Part shown: piece after piece, positions 28,317 through 38,042 of the stretch
Layout of the letters: each line of letters opens with the position of its first letter
Position numbering within the stretch: the first letter of the stretch is position 1
NCBI RefSeq assembly: GCF_004923315.1
Contig: NZ_CP039650.1
Span: forward strand, 372,001-436,000
From: Azospirillum sp. TSA2s
GTDB lineage: Bacteria; Pseudomonadota; Alphaproteobacteria; Azospirillales; Azospirillaceae
DNA: 64,000 bases
Direction: 5' to 3'
Made by a program: the position numbers and the translations under genes
The notes under the pieces: model-generated
Told to the model about the DNA's origin: nothing
Database searches by the model: none
Seen by the model: the letters and a program-made list of their open reading frames with translations, nothing else

Positions 28317-28460
28317 GGCTCTGCTCTCGTGTGCGAGGTGTTCGACAAGGCCGCGCACGCATGGCTCCTGCGGACAGGAATGGACACGGCGGCGGCGGGT
28401 GAGCGACTTTAGGAAGGTCGCCCGCACTTGTCCACTGTAAGCCCCCCGCCTGGCCGCCGG

Positions 28461-28928
28461 CTACCGGGAGCGGCAATAGACGTAGAGGCGTTCCTCGGCA
28501 CCCGGATCAATCGGCTGGCCGTTGAGATAAAGCTGGTTCCCGACGACGGTCAGCCACACCGCGGTGACGTCGTCGGGCAGAAACGGCACCGACGGCAGGG
28601 CGATTCCCATCCGCCGGGCGAGATCGACCGACAGCGGCAGGTCGATGGGGATCGGCGGCTGCGCGCCTGCACTGCCGGCCAAGTCGGCGGGGGCGACCGC
28701 GCGGCCATGCACATCCACGCCCGGCCGGTATTCCACGTCGGCGGCCGGCACATGGCGGGTCAGCCGTTGGCACAAGGACAGATCCACCACCGGCCGGTCG
28801 CGGGCGGCATCGGGGGTCAGCGGGACCGGGCCGGGACGCGGCGGCTGGCTTTGCGCCGATGCCGGTGCGGTCGCCAGGGACAACGCCGCCGCCGTCAGCC
28901 CGGCGTAGAAGATGCCGCGCGGGCTCAC
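28461..28928 (-). CDS. Exported hypothetical protein
   Basis: No family was recognised with confidence. The GTG at 28928 overlaps the stop of the upstream gene by four bases (GTGA) and gives a 155-residue product with a clear signal peptide (RGIFYAGLTAAALSLATAPASA). The mature part is Pro-rich, contains Cys residues (LSLCQRL; YVYCRSR at the end) and a VEYRPGVDVHGRAVAPADL segment. A periplasmic location is likely. Coupling to the upstream gene suggests joint expression. A longer opening upstream overlaps that gene and is rejected. Confidence 0.65.
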   Translation of the reverse strand: MSPRGIFYAGLTAAALSLATAPASAQSQPPRPGPVPLTPDAARDRPVVDLSLCQRLTRHVPAADVEYRPGVDVHGRAVAPADLAGSAGAQPPIPIDLPLSVDLARRMGIALPSVPFLPDDVTAVWLTVVGNQLYLNGQPIDPGAEERLYVYCRSR

Positions 28929-29833
28929 AGCGTGTGCCGCTCGGCCACCGGGGCCGGGTTGCGCATGGATTTCCAGTAGATCGACAGGTAGGGCATTCCT
29001 TTTTCCGCCTCCTCCTGGGTCCGCGCCGACTGGCGGATGTATTTGCCGATGAAGGGCTTGTTCACATGCTCCAGGTCCACCGCGGCCTTCAGCACCAGGA
29101 ACTCGCCGATCTTGTCCGGCAGATTGTAATGCCATTTCTGCAGACACTCGGAGGTCACACCCGGCTTCGCCTGTTCGGGTTCGGGCAGGTAGAATTCCTG
29201 GTGGTGGTACTGCGAGATCTCCTTCCACGCCTGCGCCACCCGGCCGGGCTTCAGGCGCGGCAACGCCTTCAGGATGCGGACATCGTCATGGAACAGCGGC
29301 AGGAAACCCCGCTTTTCCCCCAATTCGGTCAGCATCGTATGCAGGCCGGCCATGACACCGCCCTCGCCGCCCTCGCCTCCGCCCTCGCCGCCGCCGTCCG
29401 CCTTCTGCTCGCGCTTGCGGCCGAACAGAGCGCTGAAGAAGCCCTTCTTCGGCTTGGTCTGGCTTCCGCCACCGCTGTCCTGCCCGACCTTGCGCTCGTC
29501 CCACAGCGAGTCCCAGGCATATTCCCAGGCGGTGAAGACGGCATTGGAGCGGTCGTCGAGGACCGTCAGCAGATATTCGCGCCCCTCCCGCGCCCAATCG
29601 ACGTCACCGACGATCGCGCGCACCGGACGGCGGCTGAGCACCACCGGCAGGATGCCGACGCGCACCAACTCCTGATAGAACTCTACGAAGGACGGTGTCT
29701 GGATGAAGGACAGGATCGAGCATGGCTGAAGCTCCGGCGCCAGCAGCTCCATGCTTTTCTTCGTCCGCTCCAACAGTTCAATCGACAGAACCGCGGCGAA
29801 CTGATCGAACCGTTCGTTTTCATTCGCGGCCAT
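28925..29833 (-). CDS. Uncharacterised cytosolic protein with Gly/Glu-rich linker
   Basis: I do not recognise a family. The 302-residue product has an N-terminal ordered part (about 1-115, FDQFAAVLSIELLERTKKSMELL ... FTAWEYAWDSLW), then a Lys/Gly/Glu linker (KPKKGFFSALFGRKREQK and repeated GGGE units near 130-160), and a C-terminal part (about 165-302). No signal peptide or membrane span is seen. ATG 29833 was chosen; the frame runs further to 30109 but upstream residues look non-coding. It is coupled to the exported gene 28461-28928. Confidence 0.65.
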   Translation of the reverse strand: MAANENERFDQFAAVLSIELLERTKKSMELLAPELQPCSILSFIQTPSFVEFYQELVRVGILPVVLSRRPVRAIVGDVDWAREGREYLLTVLDDRSNAVFTAWEYAWDSLWDERKVGQDSGGGSQTKPKKGFFSALFGRKREQKADGGGEGGGEGGEGGVMAGLHTMLTELGEKRGFLPLFHDDVRILKALPRLKPGRVAQAWKEISQYHHQEFYLPEPEQAKPGVTSECLQKWHYNLPDKIGEFLVLKAAVDLEHVNKPFIGKYIRQSARTQEEAEKGMPYLSIYWKSMRNPAPVAERHTL

Positions 29834-30313
29834 CGGCGCCTCGACTGTCGTCCTTCTTCCTGCCACCCGCCGAAGCGGGCAAAGGCTCAACCTGTAAGCG
29901 GGCAAAGCGGAATCGCCCCGGCGGACTGGCCCCGGTGGTGATGGTTCAGCCCGGCTGATAGCCCTGATTGGGGAAAACCCGATGCGAGCTAATCCAAGCA
30001 ACGCTACCAAGTAAACCGTTAACGTTTTCTGGAGCAGCGCGGAAATTTTCTGTCCGCGACCCTGCCCTGTCTCCTCCCGTCCGCCGGAAAAAGAAAGGCC
30101 GCGCGGCAAAAGCGGCGCGGCCTGTCGAGTTTAGGGAGGAATCGCCACCAGGCGTCGGAAAGGGAGGAATATCCTCCCTCATCACTCCAAAAGAGTGAAC
30201 CCGAGCCTCGGCGATGGCAAGCCCAAAACGGAGGCAGAAGCGCTTCATGCACAAAGTTTTTGCAATTCTGCCCAGCTCTTCGGCGAATGCCGCCGTTCTG
30301 GGCGGGCGTTTGC
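29834..30313. other. 480-bp intergenic region with hairpins
   Basis: No supported gene. It lies between the end of tag and the start of the 28925-29833 gene, so it should hold that gene's promoter. It contains a terminator-like hairpin at 30097-30122, a short perfect palindrome at 30161-30179 (AGGGAGGA-ATA-TCCTCCCT), and a second AGGGAGGAAT copy at 30133-30142. Base composition around 29980-30030 is locally AT-rich. ORFs crossing the region are on the wrong strand for tag or lack coding-like codons. Confidence 0.5.
30097..30122 (-). terminator. Hairpin with downstream T-tract, minus strand
   Basis: An 8-bp stem (GGCCGCGC / GCGCGGCC, ten-base loop). On the minus strand it is followed by TTTCTTTTT, the classic layout of an intrinsic terminator. 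It would end a transcript coming from tag, about 190 bp past its stop. Confidence 0.55.
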
Positions 30314-30889
30314 CTATTCCATGGGCGCATACCCACGATACCCGGCCTCCACCGCAGCCTTCCAAGGCGGACTCTGGGCAAGCACGACGGCCTGGACCGG
30401 ACAGTCGGGCTGATGAGCGCCCGGCAGATAGCCCAGGCTCATCAGGAACTCCCCGACGATCTCGCCACCGGTGAAACGGAAGGTCCGGCCGAACAGCTTC
30501 ACCCATTCCGGCTTGGTCAGCGGATGATGGGCGCGCAGCCAGCCGTCGAAGGAGCCGTGGGTTTCCCGCAGCGCGACGATGCGGCGGGCGTTCTCGATCA
30601 CCGCGTCCACCTTCAGTCGGTTGCGGATGATGCCGGCGTCGGCCAGCAGCCGCGCCCGCTCCGCCTCGCCATAGGCGGCGACCCGGTCGATGTCGAACCC
30701 GTCGAAGGCGGCGCGGAAGGCGTCACGCTTTTTCAGGATGGTCAGCCAGGACAGGCCGGCCTGATTGATCTCCAGGACCAGACGCTCGAACAGCACCCGG
30801 TCATCGCTGCTGGGAAAACCGTACTCGCCATCATGGTAGGGTCCGTGATGGGGATGGCCGGGTGCGGCCGCGCAATAGGTCAGGCTCAC
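30314..30889 (-). CDS. tag: DNA-3-methyladenine glycosylase I
   Basis: Tag removes 3-methyladenine from alkylated DNA. The N-terminal YHDGEYGFPSSDDRVLFERLVLEINQAGLSW block is characteristic, and the zinc-binding residues seen in Tag can be assigned: Cys near residue 6, His in HHGPYHD, and His and Cys in GAHQPDCPVQ near residues 160-166. The helix-hairpin-helix-like core lies between. At 191 residues it has normal length. It is downstream of DUF1467 (37 bp) in the same direction. Confidence 0.93.
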   Translation of the reverse strand: MSLTYCAAAPGHPHHGPYHDGEYGFPSSDDRVLFERLVLEINQAGLSWLTILKKRDAFRAAFDGFDIDRVAAYGEAERARLLADAGIIRNRLKVDAVIENARRIVALRETHGSFDGWLRAHHPLTKPEWVKLFGRTFRFTGGEIVGEFLMSLGYLPGAHQPDCPVQAVVLAQSPPWKAAVEAGYRGYAPME

Positions 30890-30926
30890 CCGCCTCGCTC
30901 CTCTCGATGGTCAGAGCAATCCGGCG

Positions 30927-31181
30927 TCAGAACATGTCCCGCGCCATGTCCCGGAAGGAGATGATGCCGGACCGCTCGATGCCGAAGATCACCAGCCACA
31001 CCAGCAGGGCGACCAGCGACGTGATCATGAATTTCCGCAGGATGCGCGGCTCGACCGGCGCGGAGGAGGCCATGCCCGGTTCAGGGTTCTCCTGGGTCCG
31101 AACGCCCCAGGGCAGCACCGCGAACAGCACCACCCACCAGACGACGACGTAAACGAAGGCTCCAGTCACCCAGTTGTTCAT
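30927..31181 (-). CDS. DUF1467 family membrane protein
   Basis: The 84-residue protein has two spans (about residues 8-27 and 53-70) and the DUF1467 features VVWWVVLFAVLPWGVRTQ and ILRKFMITSLVALLVW. DUF1467 proteins are small inner-membrane proteins common in Alphaproteobacteria and often sit next to methylmalonyl-CoA epimerase, as here. Function is unknown. The gap to mce is 24 bp, suggesting one transcript. Confidence 0.9.
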   Translation of the reverse strand: MNNWVTGAFVYVVVWWVVLFAVLPWGVRTQENPEPGMASSAPVEPRILRKFMITSLVALLVWLVIFGIERSGIISFRDMARDMF

Positions 31182-31205
31182 CGTCCCCTCCGCGTGTCAG
31201 CCGTC

Positions 31206-31610
31206 TCAGGCCTGCTCCAGTTCCACCAGCGTCCCGCAGAAATCCTTCGGGTGCAGGAACAGGACCGGCTTGTCATGGGCGCCGATCTTCGGTTCACCGT
31301 CGCCCAGCACGCGGGCGCCCTGCTCCTTCAGCCGGTCGCGGGCGGCCAGGATGTCCTCCACCTCATAGCAGATATGGTGGATGCCACCCGACGGGTTCTT
31401 CTCGAGGAAGCCGGCGATCGGCGACTTCTCGCCGAACGGATGCAGCAGTTCGATCTTGGTGTTTGGCAGGGTGACGAAGACCACGGTGACGCCGTGCGGC
31501 GGCAAGTCCACCGGCTGCGACACAGCGGCGCCCAGCGTGTCCCGATAGAGTGCGGTCGCCGCCGGAAGGTCCGGAACGACGATGGCGACGTGGTTGAGCT
31601 TCCCGATCAT
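31206..31610 (-). CDS. mce: Methylmalonyl-CoA epimerase
   Basis: This enzyme interconverts the (S) and (R) forms of methylmalonyl-CoA between propionyl-CoA carboxylase and methylmalonyl-CoA mutase. It is a VOC-fold metalloprotein: the metal ligands are expected at His7 (GKLNHVAIVV), His in SGGIHHICYEV near residue 77 and Glu in TLVELEQA near 131. PNTKIELLHPFGEKSPI is also typical. At 134 residues it is full-length. The mutase and carboxylase genes are not in this window, although prpE is (52799-54736). Confidence 0.93.
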   Translation of the reverse strand: MIGKLNHVAIVVPDLPAATALYRDTLGAAVSQPVDLPPHGVTVVFVTLPNTKIELLHPFGEKSPIAGFLEKNPSGGIHHICYEVEDILAARDRLKEQGARVLGDGEPKIGAHDKPVLFLHPKDFCGTLVELEQA

Positions 31611-31692
31611 GCGTGTCCTCTCGCTGGCTGTTCTTGGCCCGTTAGCGGGCTCTGATAAGCCTGTTATACATCAAATCCGTTCTTGGGTTCGG

Positions 31693-33408
31693 TCAGACGC
31701 GGACCAGATGGACCTCCGTCACCGGCTTCTTGCCGTGGGTCGCGTTGAAGCAGCGGCGCACGGCGATCCGCGCCGCCTCCTTCACCTGGGCGTCGTCGGC
31801 CCGCGCCGATTTGGGCAGCATCGCCACCGACTCGCGCACCGCATCCACCACGTCCAACAGCAGGTCGCGGTCGGTCGCCTCGTCGATCAGCCCCATCACC
31901 GCCAGCTGCGGAGCGGTCAGCAACTCGCCCGTTCCGGTCATCACCAGCGTCACCACGGCGGCACCGTTGTTCACCATGCGGTTGCGCGCGCGCATCATGC
32001 CGGTGTCGAGCGGCACCAGACGCTTGCCGTCCACAGCCATGCGTCCGGCGCGCACGTTGGCCACCACCCGCGCGCCCTCCGGCCCGTCGAGACGAAGGAC
32101 TTCGCCGTTGGCCGGAACGATGCTGTGGGCAACCTGACACTCCTCCGCCAAGGCGGCATGGGCCTGCTGGTGGCGCTGCTCGCCATGGACCGGGACGGCG
32201 ATGCGTGGACGCACCCATTGATACATGCGCACCAGCTCGTCCCGCGCCGGGTGACCGGAGACATGGACCGGCGCCTCGTCCGCCGTTACCAGTTCGACTC
32301 CCTGGGCGACCAGCTGATTCTGCATGCGGCCGATGGCGCGCTCGTTGCCAGGAATCTCGCGGGAGGAGAAGATCACCACGTCGCCGCGCGACAGCGTGAT
32401 CTGCGGATGATCGTTGGCGGCGATACGGGCAAGCGCCGACCGCGGCTCGCCCTGACTGCCGGTGCAGATCAGCACCAGCTTTTCGCGCGGCAGATAGCTG
32501 GCGTCATGCTCCGACAGGAACTTCGGCACGTCGGCGAGATAGCCGGTGGCCCGTGCCGCCTCGTTGATGCGCCACAGCGAGCGGCCGACCAACGCCACAT
32601 GGCGGTCATGGGCGGCGGCGGCGGCGGCGATGCTCTCCAGTCGCGCCACATTGGTGGCGAAGCAACTGACGGCGATGCGGCGGTCGCGGTAACGGCCGAA
32701 CAACTCCATCAGGGCATCGCGGACGGTCGCCTCCGACCCGGCGGCGCCGGGCACCAGCGCGTTGGTGCTGTCGCCGACCAGCGCCAGCACCCCTTCGTCG
32801 CCAATGGTGCGCAGCCGTTCCTCATCGGCCGTCTCGCCGACCAGCGGATCGGGGTCCAGCTTCCAGTCACCGGTGTGCAGGATGGTCCCGGCCGAGGTGC
32901 GGATGGCGAGCGCGTTCGGTTCCGGGATCGAATGCGTCATGGTGACGTATTCGACGGAGAAGGGACCGGCTTCCACCGTGCCGCCCAGCGGGATTTCGTG
33001 GATCGGCACCGTGCTGCTCAAGCCCTTCTCATGCAGCTTGGCGCGCAGGAAGGCCGCGGTGAAGGGTGTGCAATAGACGGGACAGCGCAGCTCCGGCCAC
33101 AGATACTGCACCGCGCCCAGATGGTCCTCATGCGCATGGGTCAGCACCAGACCGACCAGATCGTCGCGACGCTCGGCGATGAAGGTCGGGTCCGGCATGA
33201 TCACGTCCAGCCCGGGCATGGTGTCATCGGCAAACGAGATGCCGAGATCCACCATCAACCACTTGCCCTGATGGCCGTAGAGATTGAGGTTCATCCCAAT
33301 CTCGCCGGAACCGCCGAGCGGGACGAAATACAGTGCGCCATCCTCCGGAACGAAGGTGTCCGCCGGGGCTTCGGACGTTCCGGCGGCTGTCTTGGAGGAT
33401 TGTGTCAT
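31693..33408 (-). CDS. rnj: Ribonuclease J-type metallo-beta-lactamase/beta-CASP RNase
   Basis: RNase J processes and degrades RNA with both endo- and 5'-exonuclease activity in many bacteria. The 571-residue protein has LTHAHEDHLGAVQYLW (metal-binding HxHxDH) near residue 85, and HTGDWKLDPDPLVGE. A beta-CASP insert follows, with VSCFATNVARLESI and CTGSQGEPRSALARIA, and VHVSGHPARDEL. The ATG at 33408 overlaps the coaX stop by four bases; an extension through coaX is rejected. The C-terminal part (about 460-571) matches the small RNase J tail domain. Confidence 0.92.
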   Translation of the reverse strand: MTQSSKTAAGTSEAPADTFVPEDGALYFVPLGGSGEIGMNLNLYGHQGKWLMVDLGISFADDTMPGLDVIMPDPTFIAERRDDLVGLVLTHAHEDHLGAVQYLWPELRCPVYCTPFTAAFLRAKLHEKGLSSTVPIHEIPLGGTVEAGPFSVEYVTMTHSIPEPNALAIRTSAGTILHTGDWKLDPDPLVGETADEERLRTIGDEGVLALVGDSTNALVPGAAGSEATVRDALMELFGRYRDRRIAVSCFATNVARLESIAAAAAAHDRHVALVGRSLWRINEAARATGYLADVPKFLSEHDASYLPREKLVLICTGSQGEPRSALARIAANDHPQITLSRGDVVIFSSREIPGNERAIGRMQNQLVAQGVELVTADEAPVHVSGHPARDELVRMYQWVRPRIAVPVHGEQRHQQAHAALAEECQVAHSIVPANGEVLRLDGPEGARVVANVRAGRMAVDGKRLVPLDTGMMRARNRMVNNGAAVVTLVMTGTGELLTAPQLAVMGLIDEATDRDLLLDVVDAVRESVAMLPKSARADDAQVKEAARIAVRRCFNATHGKKPVTEVHLVRV

Positions 33409-34178
33409 TGGACCGTGTTGCGCTTGTGGATCAGGAGGAGACCGCGGAGCGTCAGCTCGTTGTCGGTGTGTTCGATCACATGGGTAGCCTTGGCGAAAAG
33501 AACAGCCAATCCGCCAGTGGCGACCACCCGCATCGGTTCGCCGTACTCCGCCCGGATGCGGGAGACCAGCCCTTCGATCAGCCCGACATACCCCCAGAAG
33601 ATGCCGGACTGCATGCAGGCGATGGTGTTCTTGCCGATCACCTCGGACGGCGGCTGAATCTCGACCCGCGGCAGCTTGGACGCGGCCCTCTGCAGTGCCT
33701 CCAGCGACAGGTTCAGCCCCGGCGCGATCACGCCGCCGCAATAATTGCCGTCGGCATCCACCACGTCGAAGGTGGTGGCCGTCCCGAAATCGATGACGAT
33801 CAGCGGCGTCTTGTAGGTCGCCGCGGCAGCCACCGTGTTGACCAGACGATCGGCACCCACCTCCTCCGGCCGGTCGACCAGGGCCTTGGCACCGAGATCG
33901 ACTCCGGGCTGACCGACGATCACCGGTTCGCAGCCGAAATGATCCTTGCACAACCGCTTCAGGTTGAAGGTGGCGCCGGGCACCACGCTGGCGATGATCG
34001 CGCCATGGATGTCCACCGGCTTCAGCCCCTTCAACGCCATCAGGTGGGTCAGCCACACCATGTATTCGTCGGAGGTGCGTTTGGGATCGGTCGCCGTGCG
34101 CCAGATGCCGCGCTGGCGGTCGCCGTCATAGATGGCGAACACCACATTCGTGTTTCCCGCGTCGATGGCAAGCAGCAT
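33405..34178 (-). CDS. coaX: Type III pantothenate kinase
   Basis: CoaX phosphorylates pantothenate in the first committed step of coenzyme A synthesis. The 257-residue protein has the type III motifs MLLAIDAGNTNVVFAIYDGD (phosphate-1 loop) at the start, ADRLVNTVAA near 110, VIDFGTATTFDVVDADGNYCGGVIAPG near 130, and VATGGLAVLFA near 220. It lies 45 bp after birA and overlaps rnj by four bases, the usual alphaproteobacterial arrangement. Confidence 0.95.
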   Translation of the reverse strand: MLLAIDAGNTNVVFAIYDGDRQRGIWRTATDPKRTSDEYMVWLTHLMALKGLKPVDIHGAIIASVVPGATFNLKRLCKDHFGCEPVIVGQPGVDLGAKALVDRPEEVGADRLVNTVAAAATYKTPLIVIDFGTATTFDVVDADGNYCGGVIAPGLNLSLEALQRAASKLPRVEIQPPSEVIGKNTIACMQSGIFWGYVGLIEGLVSRIRAEYGEPMRVVATGGLAVLFAKATHVIEHTDNELTLRGLLLIHKRNTVQ

Positions 34179-34223
34179 GGCAAGGTCCTGAAGGCGGTGG
34201 GCGTTTGAACTCGGCTGGCGAAC

Positions 34224-35018
34224 TCAGCTTGCTGGGGGCGGCGCGAAGAACACGTCGCCGGCGGCGATCCGCTGCCGCGGCCCGCCGTCCGTTGGATCAA
34301 GCAACAGAACGCCGTCGCTGTCCAGATCGGCGAAAGTGCCGGGGATCGTCCGATCGGCCAGCCTGACCAGGATCGGCCCGCCAAGCCCCTTGGCCCGCGC
34401 CAGCCACGCCTCGCGCACGGGCGCGAAACCATGGGCGCGCCAGCGGCCGTACCAGGTCGCCAGATGCTCCGCATAGACCTCGAGAAGCGCGCCCGGCCCC
34501 ATCGGCGGAACGCCCTCGGCAATCAAGGAGGTGGCGCCATAATCGGCGGTCGCGGGAAAATGCCGCAGGTTGATGCCGACCCCCAGCACCACCCAGGCGA
34601 CCTTGCCGTCGGCTGCCGGCTCCGACTCGAGCAGGATGCCCGACAGCTTGCGGTCATGCACCAGAACGTCATTGGGCCATTTGCAGCGAACGCCGCTCGG
34701 ATCAGGCAGGACCGACTCGGCAGTTTCCGCGATGGCGAGCGCCGCGACGAAGGAGATCTGCGCGGCTTCCGCCGGTGGCAGGCCGGGCCGCAGGATGGTC
34801 GTGCTGTATAGATTTCCTTCAGGGGAGGTCCAGGCCCGGCCGCGGCGGCCACGGCCGCTGTCCTGGCGGCGCGCCCAGACGATGGTGCCTTCGGGCGCCC
34901 CGGAACGCGACAAGGCCTTCGCTTCGTCGTTCGTACTGCCGACGGAGTCGAAGGCCTTGATCTGGAAGCCCGGAGGCAGGCGCAGACGCGCCGCCTCCGC
35001 TTCGAGCGATACCGTCAT
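34224..35018 (-). CDS. birA: Biotin--[acetyl-CoA-carboxylase] ligase, no DNA-binding domain
   Basis: BirA activates biotin and attaches it to carrier-protein lysines. The biotinoyl-AMP loop is GRGRRGRAWTSPEGNLYST near residues 52-70; KWPNDVLV and KLSGILLES near residue 105 are also conserved. The protein (264 residues) starts almost directly with the catalytic domain, so it lacks the winged-helix repressor domain of E. coli BirA and cannot itself be a bio-operon repressor in that way. It begins ten bases after nuoN stops, so it probably shares the nuo transcript. Confidence 0.93.
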   Translation of the reverse strand: MTVSLEAEAARLRLPPGFQIKAFDSVGSTNDEAKALSRSGAPEGTIVWARRQDSGRGRRGRAWTSPEGNLYSTTILRPGLPPAEAAQISFVAALAIAETAESVLPDPSGVRCKWPNDVLVHDRKLSGILLESEPAADGKVAWVVLGVGINLRHFPATADYGATSLIAEGVPPMGPGALLEVYAEHLATWYGRWRAHGFAPVREAWLARAKGLGGPILVRLADRTIPGTFADLDSDGVLLLDPTDGGPRQRIAAGDVFFAPPPAS

Positions 35019-35028
35019 CGGTCGGATG

Positions 35029-36477
35029 TCACCCGGCGAACAGGGCCGCCGCGGCAGCCGCCGCACCGTTCAGGATCGGCGCCGGAGCGACGAAGAACAG
35101 CAGGGTGAACAGACTGGTCAGCACCAGGACGCCGGTCATGCTGTCGTCGTCGACCTTGTCGACCACCACTGCGGGCTCATCGAAATACATGATCTTGATG
35201 ATGCGCAGATAGTAGAAGGCACCCACGACGCTGGTCAGCACACCGACGACGGCCAGCGTGTATTCCTGCGCGGCGACGGCGGCCAGGAAGACATAGAGCT
35301 TGCCGAAGAAGCCCGCCATCGGCGGGATGCCGGCCATGGAGAACATGAAGATCGCCATGGTCGCGGCCAGCATCGGATTGGTCTTGGACAGGCCGGAGAA
35401 GTCCTTGATTTCCTCCAGCATCTGGCCCTTGGCCTTCATGCTGAGGATGACCGCGAAGGCGCCGATATTCATGGCGATGTAGAGCGCCATGTAGATCAGC
35501 ACGCCGCGCACGCCGTCCTGCGTACCGGTCGTCAGGCCCACCAGCGCGTAACCGACATGGCCGATGGAGCTGTAGGCCATCAGGCGCTTGATGTTGGTCT
35601 GCATGATGGCGACGAAGGAACCGATCACCATCGACAGGATGGCGGTCGCCACCAGAACCTGATGCCACTGGGCGGCGAGGTGGCCGAACGGCTCCATCAC
35701 CACGCGGGTCAGCAGGGCGATGGCCGCCACCTTCGGCGCCGCCGCGAAGAAGGCGGTCACCGGGGTCGGCGCACCCTCATAGACGTCCGGCGTCCACATG
35801 TGGAACGGAGCGGCCGAGATCTTGAAGGCCAGACCGGCCATCACGAACACCAGACCGATCACCAGACCCGGCGACACATGGGCGCCGCCGGCGAACAGCG
35901 CCGCCACCTTGTCGAACGAAGTCGTGCCGGCGAAACCATAAACCAGCGAAGCACCGTACAGCAGCATGCCCGAGGAGAGCGAGCCGAGGACGAAATACTT
36001 CAGGCCGGCTTCCGACGACTTCCCGCTGTCGCGGCGGAAGGCCGCGATGACATAGAGCGCCAGGCTCTGGGTCTCCAGGCCGACATACAGCGAGATGAAA
36101 TCGTTGGCCGAGATCATCATCAGCATGCCGAGCGTGGCGAAGACCATCAGCACCGGGAACTCGAAGCGGGCCATCTGCTCCCGCTCGTTGAAGCCGAGCG
36201 AGAGGACGACCGCAAAGGCCGCGGAGACCAGCACCAGCACCTTCATGAAGACGCCGAAGGCATCCATCACGAACATGCCGTTGAAGGTGACGACGCGGCC
36301 GCTGCCGTAGCCCATCGCCAGGATGGCGGCGAGCAGCATGCAGACGATCGCCAGGTAGGAGACGGGACGGGTGAAGCCGTCGCCGCGGAACACGCCCAGC
36401 ATCAGCAGGGCGACGCCCGAGAGCGCCAGGAAGATCTCCGGCAGGGCCGGCCAGATGTCGGGAAACACTGCGGTCAT
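35029..36477 (-). CDS. nuoN: NADH-quinone oxidoreductase subunit N
   Basis: An antiporter-like membrane subunit of complex I, one of three proton-channel homologues with NuoL and NuoM. The 482-residue product shows about 14 hydrophobic spans. [19 protein letters not shown] near residue 130 holds the conserved TM5 glutamate, and [21 protein letters not shown] near 225-245 holds the conserved lysine and proton-path residues. ATG 36477 ([19 protein letters not shown]) was chosen; a 12-residue extension to 36513 is less likely. It is the last nuo gene, 13 bp after nuoM. Confidence 0.95.
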   Translation of the reverse strand: MTAVFPDIWPALPEIFLALSGVALLMLGVFRGDGFTRPVSYLAIVCMLLAAILAMGYGSGRVVTFNGMFVMDAFGVFMKVLVLVSAAFAVVLSLGFNEREQMARFEFPVLMVFATLGMLMMISANDFISLYVGLETQSLALYVIAAFRRDSGKSSEAGLKYFVLGSLSSGMLLYGASLVYGFAGTTSFDKVAALFAGGAHVSPGLVIGLVFVMAGLAFKISAAPFHMWTPDVYEGAPTPVTAFFAAAPKVAAIALLTRVVMEPFGHLAAQWHQVLVATAILSMVIGSFVAIMQTNIKRLMAYSSIGHVGYALVGLTTGTQDGVRGVLIYMALYIAMNIGAFAVILSMKAKGQMLEEIKDFSGLSKTNPMLAATMAIFMFSMAGIPPMAGFFGKLYVFLAAVAAQEYTLAVVGVLTSVVGAFYYLRIIKIMYFDEPAVVVDKVDDDSMTGVLVLTSLFTLLFFVAPAPILNGAAAAAAALFAG

Positions 36478-36490
36478 GTCGAAGAACCCC

Positions 36491-38017
36491 TTACCGAGCG
36501 GCGACCGAGACACCGGACGCGGCGTGCGACGCGGCCAGCTTGGTCTGGTAGGTCTGGATCAGCTGCTCGACCGATGCCGAGGTGACGTTCAGGAAGCTGC
36601 TGGGATAGATGCCCATCCACAGGACGACAACGATCAGCGGCACGAACACCGCGATTTCGCGCGGAGTTATGTCGAACATCGCCTTGACGTCCGGCTTGGT
36701 CAGCTTGCCGTAGACAACGCGGCGGTACAGCCACAGCGCGTAGGCGGCGCCAAGAACCATACCGGTGGCGGCCAGGGCGGCGACCCAGGTGTTGTCGCGG
36801 AAGACGCCCATCAGCACCAGGAACTCGCCGACGAAACCGGCGGTGCCCGGCAGACCGACCGAGGCCATGGTCATGAACAGGAAGACCACCGCGTATTTCG
36901 GCATGTTCTTCACGAGGCCGCCGTAACGGGCGATCTCGCGGGTGTGCAGCCGGTCATAGACGACGCCGACGCACAGGAACAGCGCACCCGACACGACGCC
37001 GTGCGACAGCATCTGGAACACCGAACCCTCGATGCCCTGCTGGTTCATCGCGAACATGCCGATGGTGACGAAGCCCATGTGGGCAACCGACGAGTAGGCG
37101 ATCAGCTTCTTCATGTCCTCCTGGGCGAGAGCGACCAGCGAGGTGTAGATCACGGCGACGACCGACAGGGTGTAGATCAGCGGCGCGAAATACTCGGTCG
37201 CTTCCGGCAGGATCGGAATGTTGAAACGCAGGAAGCCGTACCCGCCCATCTTCAGCAGCACGCCGGCCAGGATCACCGAACCGGCGGTCGGCGCCTCGAC
37301 GTGGGCATCCGGCAGCCAGGTGTGGACCGGCCACATCGGCACCTTCACCGCGAAGGAGGCGAAGAAGGCCAGCCACAGCCACAGCTGCATGTTGCGCGGG
37401 AACTGAGTGGCGGTGATGGTCGGGATGTCGGTGGTGCCCGCCACGTAATACATGGCCAGGATCGCCAACAGCATCAGGACCGAGCCGAGCAGCGTGTAGA
37501 GGAAGAACTTGAAGGCGGCATAGACGCGGCGCGGGCCGCCCCAGACACCGATGATGAGGAACATCGGGATCAGGACGCCTTCGAAGAACATGTAGAACAG
37601 GATGAAGTCCAGCGCGCAGAACATCCCGATCATCAGGGTTTCCAGCACGAGGAACGCGATCATGTATTCCTTCAGGCGGACCTGCACCGACTCCCAGCTC
37701 GCCAGGATGCACAGCGGCATCAGGAAGCCGGACAGGACGACGAACAGCACCGAAATGCCGTCGACGCCCATGTGGTAGTTGATGCCGAACTCGGGGATCC
37801 AGCCCGCCTTCTCGACCATCTGGTAGCCGGGATTGCGGGGATCGAAGTTGGCCCAGACCAGAAGGGTAAGGACGAAGGTGACGAGGGTCGTCCACAGCGA
37901 GATGTACCGCACGTTCCGCAGCACGTCCGGGGAATTGCCCCGGCAGAACAGCAGGATCAGCGCGACGCCCACGAGCGGCAGGAAGGTCGCGAACGACAGG
38001 ATCGGCCAGCTAGCCAT
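36491..38017 (-). CDS. nuoM: NADH-quinone oxidoreductase subunit M
   Basis: The second antiporter-like proton-pumping subunit (508 residues). [17 protein letters not shown] near 145 includes the key TM5 Glu; [20 protein letters not shown] near 230-250 includes the key Lys; [20 protein letters not shown] near 300 is also diagnostic. The start is 25 bp after nuoL, with ATG 38017 giving [17 protein letters not shown] as the first span. Its C-terminal tail of about 25 residues after the last span is polar and Ala-rich. Confidence 0.96.
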   Translation of the reverse strand: MASWPILSFATFLPLVGVALILLFCRGNSPDVLRNVRYISLWTTLVTFVLTLLVWANFDPRNPGYQMVEKAGWIPEFGINYHMGVDGISVLFVVLSGFLMPLCILASWESVQVRLKEYMIAFLVLETLMIGMFCALDFILFYMFFEGVLIPMFLIIGVWGGPRRVYAAFKFFLYTLLGSVLMLLAILAMYYVAGTTDIPTITATQFPRNMQLWLWLAFFASFAVKVPMWPVHTWLPDAHVEAPTAGSVILAGVLLKMGGYGFLRFNIPILPEATEYFAPLIYTLSVVAVIYTSLVALAQEDMKKLIAYSSVAHMGFVTIGMFAMNQQGIEGSVFQMLSHGVVSGALFLCVGVVYDRLHTREIARYGGLVKNMPKYAVVFLFMTMASVGLPGTAGFVGEFLVLMGVFRDNTWVAALAATGMVLGAAYALWLYRRVVYGKLTKPDVKAMFDITPREIAVFVPLIVVVLWMGIYPSSFLNVTSASVEQLIQTYQTKLAASHAASGVSVAAR

Positions 38018-38042
38018 TGTTGTTGTTCTCCTTCGAAACCGC

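Noticed and set aside
29340-29405. A tandem-repeat minisatellite in the 28925-29833 gene (GGGE units)
   Set aside because: The DNA units are irregular in length and sequence, so it is a low-complexity linker rather than a clean tandem array.
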